Below are positions 7,220 to 11,921 of a stretch of DNA of 11,921 bases, piece after piece. Where the stretch lies: assembly GCA_910586425.1 (NCBI GenBank), contig CAJUHL010000048.1, positions 1 through 11,921 of the forward strand. Direction: 5' to 3'. The stretch comes from an uncultured Bacilli bacterium (lineage in GTDB: Bacteria > Bacillota_I > Bacilli_A > RF39 > UBA660). The position numbers and the translations under genes are program-made. The notes beneath the pieces are model-generated. The model did no database searches. It was not told the DNA's origin and was given only the letters and a program-made list of their open reading frames with translations. The stretch's first letter is position 1. Each line of letters opens with the position of its first letter.

Positions 7220-8101
7220 TTAATTTTCCTTCCTATCAAATGTAATTCCTTTTATATTACCATCTTTGATATCATTTAGAATAGCTGCATATACTTTATC
7301 ATAGTCTACTTCGCCACCGCGAATGAGACATCCTCTTTTTTTACCAATGTATTCTAAAGATTCGACAATATCTTCGTGTAATTTTTCTAATCCGTATCTT
7401 TGTTTCAATATTTCTGGATAGTATTTTTCTAACATTTCTAATATATAGATAACCACTTCATCTAGTGGAAGCACTTCTTCTTTAATGGCGGTTAGACTTG
7501 CAAGATTATAGGCAACTACATCTGACTCAAATTTTGGCCATAAGATTCCTGGAGAATCTAATAGTTCTAAAGAATCATTGATACGAATCCAATCTAAATT
7601 TTTGGTAACACCGGGTTTATTGCCTACTGTAACTGCTTTTTTCCCAACCAAACGGTTGATTAGTGTAGATTTACCTACATTTGGAATTCCCACAATCAGT
7701 ACACGTGCTTTTTTCATTTGGAGACCTTTTTGTTCCCTTTTTAATTTTTCATTTTCTAAAATTTTTTTTGTTGCTTCTAGGATAGGTTTTGTACTACTTA
7801 AACTATTTAATTCAACACCTATTACAGTATAGCCTTGTTCTTTATAATAATTCATCCATTTTTTTGTTTCATTATGATCGCATAAATCCATTTTGGTAAA
7901 TATTAAAATTCTAGGTTTATTTTTGATATAAGTATCAATATCTGTTATTTTGGATGAATATGGCATTCTCGCATCAATTATTTCATATACTATATCAATT
8001 TGATTTAACTTTTCTGAAATTAATCTTTTTGTTTTTGCCATATGTCCAGGGTACCAGTTGATTACGCTTTTATGCAACCCCTTATCATTATTTTCACTCA
8101 T
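7220..8101 (-). CDS. rbgA: Ribosome biogenesis GTPase RbgA (YlqF)
   Basis: This is a circularly permuted GTPase needed for late 50S subunit assembly. The permuted motif order is visible: G4 (FTKMD, near residue 69) comes before G1 (GIPNVGKST), G2 (PGVT) and G3 (DSPG). The N-terminal NWYPGHMAKTKR is characteristic, and the C-terminal helical rRNA-binding domain follows. I chose the ATG at 8101 (293 residues): AAGGTG lies 6 nt before it and the family begins near this point. A longer frame to 8146 would add 15 residues encoded inside the upstream gene. The ATGAGTGA overlap puts the start within the last codons of the preceding nuclease gene, so translation is coupled to an accessory gene, an odd arrangement for a housekeeping function. 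Confidence 0.95.
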   Translation of the reverse strand: MSENNDKGLHKSVINWYPGHMAKTKRLISEKLNQIDIVYEIIDARMPYSSKITDIDTYIKNKPRILIFTKMDLCDHNETKKWMNYYKEQGYTVIGVELNSLSSTKPILEATKKILENEKLKREQKGLQMKKARVLIVGIPNVGKSTLINRLVGKKAVTVGNKPGVTKNLDWIRINDSLELLDSPGILWPKFESDVVAYNLASLTAIKEEVLPLDEVVIYILEMLEKYYPEILKQRYGLEKLHEDIVESLEYIGKKRGCLIRGGEVDYDKVYAAILNDIKDGNIKGITFDRKEN

Positions 8102-9158
8102 TCTTTTCACCTTCTTCTTTTGATAATTCATATAGTTCCTTTTCATCTTTAATTATTTTTATTAACTCATCTTTAGTCGGTAAATATGTTAAATATTTAG
8201 ATGCAAATACATTTTTTATACTATCTCCTAAAGTCATTTCTACAACAGCATCATCCTTATCTGCACAAAGAAGAATACCAATAGGCTCATTTTCACCATC
8301 AATCATTTGAGTCTTTTTATAGTAATTAACATACATTTGCATTTGTCCTATATCTTGATGAGTAAGTTTCCCTATTTTTAAATCTATTATTACAAAGCAC
8401 TTTGCTAATCTATTATAAAATATTAAATCTGGATAATAATACTCTGTACCTATCTTAATTCTTTGTTGGCTTGCAACAAATGAGAAACCTCTACCAAGTT
8501 CTAATAAAAATTCTGTTAAGTGTGATAATAATGCACTCTCTAAATCTGTTTCTAAATAGTTTTTATTTTCTTTTAAACCAGCAAATTCAAATATATATGG
8601 TGATTTTAATATTTCTTCTGGCTCACGTTCAATAATTCCCTTTTTGGATTCATTAATTATCATATTTTTATCGGGAGAGATTAAATATCTATCATATAAT
8701 TTAGTATTTATTTGTCTACGCAGTTCTCTACAACCCCAATTAGATTTTATGGATTCTAATTCATAAAAATCTCTTTCTTCTTTTCTATCTATTTTTATTA
8801 ATTCCTGAAAATGAGCCCAAGATAATTCAGTCGACACTGTCGACCATATTGGATACATTTCATAAAATCTTCGCATTCTTCTAATGCTTACTGAAGAAAA
8901 ACCATTTCCAAATTCTTTGGTTAATTTGAATGATAAGGCATCAATTATCTTTTTTCCATAACTTGCCTTTGTACTATTTTCTGATAATTCATAAGTTATT
9001 TTACCGACATACCAATATACTTCTGTCATTGTATTATCAATATGTTTAAACATCTTTTCTCTGGCTGTTATTATTTTATTTCGTATATCTTGATAAATAT
9101 TTTCAACACCAATTGACTCATTTTCATTAATTATCGTTATTTCATTTTCTTTTTTCAA
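8094..9158 (-). CDS. YhcG/DUF1016-type PD-(D/E)XK nuclease-domain protein
   Basis: This protein family is linked with mobile and defence regions; its biochemical role is not well settled. The N-terminal half matches the DUF1016 N domain (about 25-170, with a YWYVGKITYELSE stretch, a SIRRMRRFYEMYP helix and TELSWAHFQEL). The C-terminal half carries the nuclease core: YYPDLIFY (D249 counting from the upstream ATG), VIIDLKIG (D264, K266) and GQMQMYVNYY (Q277). All expected catalytic residues are present, so it is probably intact. I chose the TTG at 9158 because AAGGTGA lies 5 nt before it; an ATG at 9173 in the same frame lacks a ribosome binding site and would add five residues. Repeat copy A lies immediately upstream and supplies the leader. 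The stop overlaps the rbgA start. Confidence 0.85.
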   Translation of the reverse strand: MKKENEITIINENESIGVENIYQDIRNKIITAREKMFKHIDNTMTEVYWYVGKITYELSENSTKASYGKKIIDALSFKLTKEFGNGFSSVSIRRMRRFYEMYPIWSTVSTELSWAHFQELIKIDRKEERDFYELESIKSNWGCRELRRQINTKLYDRYLISPDKNMIINESKKGIIEREPEEILKSPYIFEFAGLKENKNYLETDLESALLSHLTEFLLELGRGFSFVASQQRIKIGTEYYYPDLIFYNRLAKCFVIIDLKIGKLTHQDIGQMQMYVNYYKKTQMIDGENEPIGILLCADKDDAVVEMTLGDSIKNVFASKYLTYLPTKDELIKIIKDEKELYELSKEEGEKNE

Positions 9159-9200
9159 TATTATCACCTTCATTCTTAATTGATTATGTAAAGGGGTTGC

Positions 9201-9386
9201 AATGTCGTAATCACCTTTCTAATTCCTATAACAAATATCGTTAAAATCACTATATTTTTATCAATTTCAGGTGATTTTAATGTTTTTTCATAAAAAAATG
9301 CAAGATCTAAAATCGCTCAATCCCTTTATTTATAGTTGTTTGTTAATGGGTTGCAATAAATCGTAATCAACCAGTTGATATTTGTC
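9201..9386 (-). repeat. Structured intergenic repeat, copy A
   Basis: This is one of two related elements in direct orientation. Shared blocks with copy B: 29 identical bp at 9201-9229; 13 identical bp atgcaagatctaa (9298-9310) at the same offset of 97; tttatttata (9325-9334); and taaatcgtaatcaaccagtt (9357-9376, one mismatch). Between them are variable parts. A perfect 10-bp inverted repeat (9241-9250 with 9271-9280, 20-nt loop) and a T6/A6 hairpin (9283-9297) occur where copy B has differently sequenced hairpins. Copy A is also bordered by direct repeats: gggttgcaat plus tcgtaatca at 9194-9213 and 9348-9369. Flanked by the DUF488-like gene upstream and the YhcG-like gene downstream. No transposase or intron core is recognisable inside. 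Confidence 0.88.
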
Positions 9387-9411
9387 AAATTTTGTTGGTT
9401 ATTCATTACTA

Positions 9412-9939
9412 TCACTTCCTATCATTTATAACTTGTTTTAACCTGTTTTTATACCTAATTGGAATTAATCTTTTTACTATTCCATCATTATCTACTTTTA
9501 CTTCAGGAATATATATACCTGTTTCAAGTTCAATATAATCTGCTATCAATCTTCTGTGACAAAATTCATCAATAGGCTCATGACATAGTAAAACTATATT
9601 ATTTCCAAATTTATTCTCTAAAGTAGTCAATAACTCTTCTATATTCAAATCTTTTAATCGTGTTTCATAATAACTCCTAATATATTCATCTTCTATTTTT
9701 TTTCTAAATTCAATATACTCCTTTAACTTTGAAGTATCTTCTCTTAACGTCAAAAGTTCCTCGTATTTTTCAGCATAAGGAGTATAGGTAACTAATCTTG
9801 GAGCGAGTTTTTTATACGCAAATCCATAATATCCCCAAGCATTTCCTCCATCGCCAGTTATTGAAATAGTATTTCCTTTTCTTACATCATTATAGTTTCC
9901 TGTTCCTAATATTATTTTAGATATATCTAATTGACCCAT
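9412..9939 (-). CDS. DUF488-like protein
   Basis: This 175-residue protein resembles the DUF488 family, small proteins of uncertain function common in accessory regions. The diagnostic part is near the C-terminus: IVLLCHEPIDEFCHRRLIADYI (split here as IVLLCHE, 115-121, and FCHRRLIADY, 126-135), with the conserved cysteines C119 and C127 and the CHR triad. The N-terminus (LGTGNYNDVRKG, then a GDGGNAWGYYG loop) and a helical middle (about 55-110) fill the rest. AGGTGA lies 4 nt before the ATG. The start overlaps the end of the small DUF6870-like gene by 13 bp, which suggests a shared transcript. The frame is intact, unlike its two upstream neighbours. Confidence 0.75.
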   Translation of the reverse strand: MGQLDISKIILGTGNYNDVRKGNTISITGDGGNAWGYYGFAYKKLAPRLVTYTPYAEKYEELLTLREDTSKLKEYIEFRKKIEDEYIRSYYETRLKDLNIEELLTTLENKFGNNIVLLCHEPIDEFCHRRLIADYIELETGIYIPEVKVDNDGIVKRLIPIRYKNRLKQVINDRK

Positions 9940-10231
9940 TTTTTCACCTCTTTACTTCTGTATAGATTTTGTAACACTCTAGTCAGACAATCTTCTGCAG
10001 TTAAATTGCTATTTTCTGAAAATCTAATTCTAACTAACTTACCATTTACTTTAAATATATACGGATTTTTTGTTTTCATTATAAATCCAGTATTCTTTCC
10101 TCACTTGGTTTTCTTCTATCTATTTTTATATCTGTTATTTCATCCATATCTTCTAATTTTATATCATCAAGATTTACATTTCTACACCTTTCTAATTTTT
10201 CTGCTAGTTCTTTTAAATTATATTTATTCAT
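9927..10231 (-). pseudogene. DUF6870-like small protein gene split by a one-base frameshift
   Basis: Two 50-residue frames abut here. The first (10231-10079) ends ...DITDIKIDRRKPSEERILDL (shown in part) and has AAGG upstream of its ATG; the second (10079-9927) starts MKTKNPYIFKVNGKLVRIRF. They meet at TAATG, where stop and start share a base. Adding one T in the run at 10083-10085 would join them as ...ERILDFIMKTKNPY..., giving about 101 residues. Joined, the order (D-I-x-I-D, P-x-EER, F-I, NPY-x-FK, V-x-x-x-F, T-x-ED-x-L) matches what I recall of DUF6870, a small single-chain family on mobile elements. Most likely a frameshifted gene or a sequencing error; two coupled small genes are the alternative. 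Family recall is from memory. Confidence 0.55.
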
Positions 10232-10294
10232 GTTCTACCTTCTTTCTATAATAATTTTATTATTCAGAAAGAATTAATACAAATGTACAAAATA

Positions 10295-11136
10295 CTATAT
10301 ATTATCTTTTTCTCCTAATAGTTTTATCTTTTCTGCATTATTCAGTATATCAAGTTGATACTTAGCAATGTTACTTAATATTTCAAATCTTTCTTCTTTG
10401 CTTTTTCCTTCTTTAATTAGTTCTGCATTATGTGATTCTAAATTAGATAATACTGTTAATTCATTTATTGATGCATAATCTCTAACATTCGAGTTTTTGC
10501 TAAATTCGGATTAAGTTCTCTCCATCTTTTAGCAGTTGTGTTAAATAAGGCAACATTTAAAATATCTGCTTCTTCTGCATACTTTAACCATTCTCTATCT
10601 TTATAATAATCGTTACTAGGTAATATATAATTTTTAATTGCATCTGTATGAATAAGATAATTATTTTTGGTTAAGATTCTTTTTATATCCCATTCCTTAT
10701 TTTGATTTTCTAATTGCTTAAGTCTTTCAAATTCTTTTATCAAATATAGTTTAAAAACTGGACTAATAGAAGATGCAAATTCAAAAGCAATGTCTTTATG
10801 AGCATAAGTTCCGCCATATTTACCATGTTTCGAATATATCCCAATTGCGTTCGTTTTATTACACCATTCTGTAACGCTTAGTGTAAAAGTATGAAGTCCC
10901 GCCTCACTTTTAAACCCGTCGAATTCGACGGAATTAAAATTTGGATTGTAAATTGACTCCCATGTACCTAAAAATTCTAAAGTAATTCTATTTCTTAACC
11001 AATTTCTGATAACATCATCTGATGCAGATTTTCCTTCTTTAAACTTGGTAAAATCAGAAATACAAATATAATCGCTATCATTTATATTTGTTATGTTCAC
11101 TTTAATATTTTGAACTTCAATTATTTTGTTTGTCAT
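10295..11136 (-). pseudogene. KilA-N domain protein gene with C-terminal frameshift
   Basis: KilA-N domains are DNA-binding modules found in phage and mobile-element proteins. The first 223 residues are in frame from the ATG at 11136 (AGAGGTGA lies 4 nt upstream): residues about 8-130 form the KilA-N domain (NDSDYICISDFTKF, SDDVIRNWLRNRITLEFLGTWE, NAIGIYSKHGKYGGTYAHKD split across the domain, IAFEFASSISPVFKLYLIKEF), then a helical region. The frame ends early at 10465. A one-base insertion in the T run at 10494-10498 (A run on the coding strand) would let it continue through NVRDYASINELTVL and EKIKLLGEKDNI to a TAG at 10295, giving 280 residues, the usual size for these proteins. So a recent one-base deletion or a sequencing error is likely. 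Repeat copy B lies immediately upstream. Confidence 0.75.
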
Positions 11137-11162
11137 ATATTCACCTCTTTTCCATGCTCTTA

Positions 11163-11350
11163 AATGTCGTAATCACCTTTCTAATTCCTATTATAAATAA
11201 TACCAAAATTATTATGTTTTTATAGATTTTTAGTATTATTTATTATTTTTATTAAAAATATGCAAGATCTAATCTAGATAAATTTCTTTTATTTATAAGG
11301 GTTTAAAGGTGTTCTTAATTAAATCATAATCAACCAGTTTGATACTTCTC
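11163..11350 (-). repeat. Structured intergenic repeat, copy B
   Basis: This is the second copy, in the same orientation as copy A and starting 1962 bp from it. Shared blocks are at 11163-11191, 11260-11272, 11288-11297 and 11320-11339. At the hairpin position it has arms 11195-11208 and 11228-11241: 13 Watson-Crick pairs plus one position (11204/11232) that pairs only as G-U in minus-strand RNA, with a 19-nt loop. The sequence differs from copy A's hairpin while the pairing is kept. A T5/A5 hairpin (11246-11258) also matches one in copy A. Its upstream edge lies inside the truncated abiEii-like frame and supplies that frame's stop. Confidence 0.88.
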
Positions 11351-11866
11351 TGCTATAACAGTTTCAAGCGTGTATGCAAGTATTGGTATTTTCTTATTTT
11401 CAAAATGACTATTATAATTATATTCTATCTCTCTCGGAGTTATCTTATCGCCTGTTGTTAGTTCTATTGCTAGATACACCTTTAATGTTGACATAGTCGC
11501 TAGTATATTTATCTTGAATCCACCATATTCACTTTCTTGTCGTATATCTTTGACATCTTCTATCTTAAAGTCTATTCCATCATCCAAATCTATATTTAAT
11601 ATGTCACTTATTATTTGTATTACTTCTTCTCTTTCTAATGGTAAACTCTTTAATGTTGCGTCCATATCTTTAGTAGTTCTTTCATCATCTCCTATAATTG
11701 AAGATAGCAGTAACCCACCTTTTAAAATGATATTATGCTTATATTTACTTTTAGAAAGCCTATCTAAAATATGTTCAAAAAAATACATTTGGTAAAGTTG
11801 GGCTGACAAATTGTTATCACCGTTTGCTTTTTTTGAAATAATACTTTTTAATTTATCTTTGTTCAC
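11330..11866 (-). pseudogene. AbiEii/AbiGii-type nucleotidyltransferase, 3'-truncated
   Basis: AbiEii is the nucleotidyltransferase toxin of type IV AbiE toxin-antitoxin/abortive-infection pairs. The visible 178 residues contain an N-terminal helix (SAQLYQMYFFEHILDRLSKS), the nucleotidyltransferase motif ILKGGLLLSSIIG (about 47-59) with the following RTTKDMD (63-69), the segment ESEYGGFKINI, and TTGDKITPREIEY. Family members are usually about 250-300 residues and continue after LETVIAEK...; here the frame stops a few residues after EKY, exactly where repeat copy B begins, so the C-terminal motifs are lost. The GTG start at 11866 has no clear ribosome binding site; a stop 7 bp upstream in the same frame (11873-11875) limits extension. 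The partner antitoxin gene (AbiEi) would lie upstream, beyond the window. Probably non-functional. Confidence 0.75.
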
Positions 11867-11921
11867 TTGGATTTATGTCAAGTTTTTAGACACGAAAATC
11901 TTTAGTAATTTAAAATTTAAG

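Noticed and set aside
8830..8844. Near-perfect palindrome gtcgaca-c-tgtcgac inside the YhcG-like gene
   Set aside because: It encodes the conserved STVSTEL stretch of the family and has no intergenic or promoter context; most likely a codon-level coincidence.
9201..9386. Repeat considered as a group I or II intron, an integron attC site, a CRISPR repeat or a retron RNA
   Set aside because: No intron core, GTGYG/AY ends, attC R boxes, spacer array or reverse transcriptase is visible; the end repeats are direct, not inverted as in attC.
9931..10251. Plus-strand frame of 106 codons rich in F, L and Y
   Set aside because: It is opposite the DUF6870-like gene and looks like an AT-rich antisense frame without a ribosome binding site.
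11876..11881. TTGACA on the minus strand just before the abiEii-like GTG
   Set aside because: No -10 box fits between it and the start codon, so it cannot serve that gene as a normal promoter.
11873..11921. Minus-strand frame open from the window edge to a TAA, upstream of the abiEii-like gene
   Set aside because: Only about 15 residues are visible; it could be the tail of an AbiEi-like antitoxin, but a frame this short is expected by chance.

Overview
The window is AT-rich. Its core genes (clpB under a CIRCE operator; mrnC, rlmB and sigH in that order; rbgA) point to a low-GC Bacillota. A ClpB without its N-terminal domain, together with the general style of the genes, would fit an Erysipelotrichia-like or related gut lineage, but that placement is inference. 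Nearly every gene I can support is on the minus strand, so the window is described here from right (upstream) to left (downstream).

Right part (about 8.1-11.9 kb) is an accessory, partly decayed defence-type region. In transcription order it holds: a 3'-truncated AbiEii-like nucleotidyltransferase; a 188-bp repeat (copy B); a KilA-N gene broken by a one-base frameshift; a small DUF6870-like gene also broken by a one-base frameshift; a DUF488-like gene; a 186-bp repeat (copy A); and a YhcG/DUF1016-type PD-(D/E)XK nuclease gene. The two repeats lie in the same orientation 1962 bp apart and bracket the kilA-N/DUF6870/DUF488 module. Their ends and two short internal blocks are strongly conserved. 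A hairpin at the same place differs in sequence but keeps its pairing. A variable 22-nt block inside each copy resembles the DNA just outside that copy's far end. This is the most unusual structure in the window; I suggest a mobile cassette boundary or a structured RNA, without a named family.

Middle part (about 5.4-8.1 kb) is housekeeping: rbgA (50S assembly GTPase), mrnC (Mini-RNase III), rlmB (23S rRNA methyltransferase) and sigH, ending in a likely intrinsic terminator. The rbgA start overlaps the stop of the accessory nuclease gene, so the island is joined directly to the core block.

Left part (1-5.4 kb) starts with its own promoter and an overlapping pair: an AgrA/LytTR-like response regulator with an unusual C-terminal extension resembling an IS3-type OrfA helix-turn-helix plus coiled coil, and an AgrC-like membrane protein in which the usual phospho-acceptor histidine and ATP-binding boxes are not recognisable. 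Then come a small HExxH protein whose last codons lie inside the clpB CIRCE operator and promoter, clpB itself, and a type IV prepilin gene running off the window, whose leader contains a 10-bp homopolymeric G tract.

Likely logic: heat-shock control of clpB by HrcA; an atypical sensor/regulator pair of unknown output; a translation-linked core operon; and an accessory module upstream of that operon. All functional names rest on motif recognition by eye.
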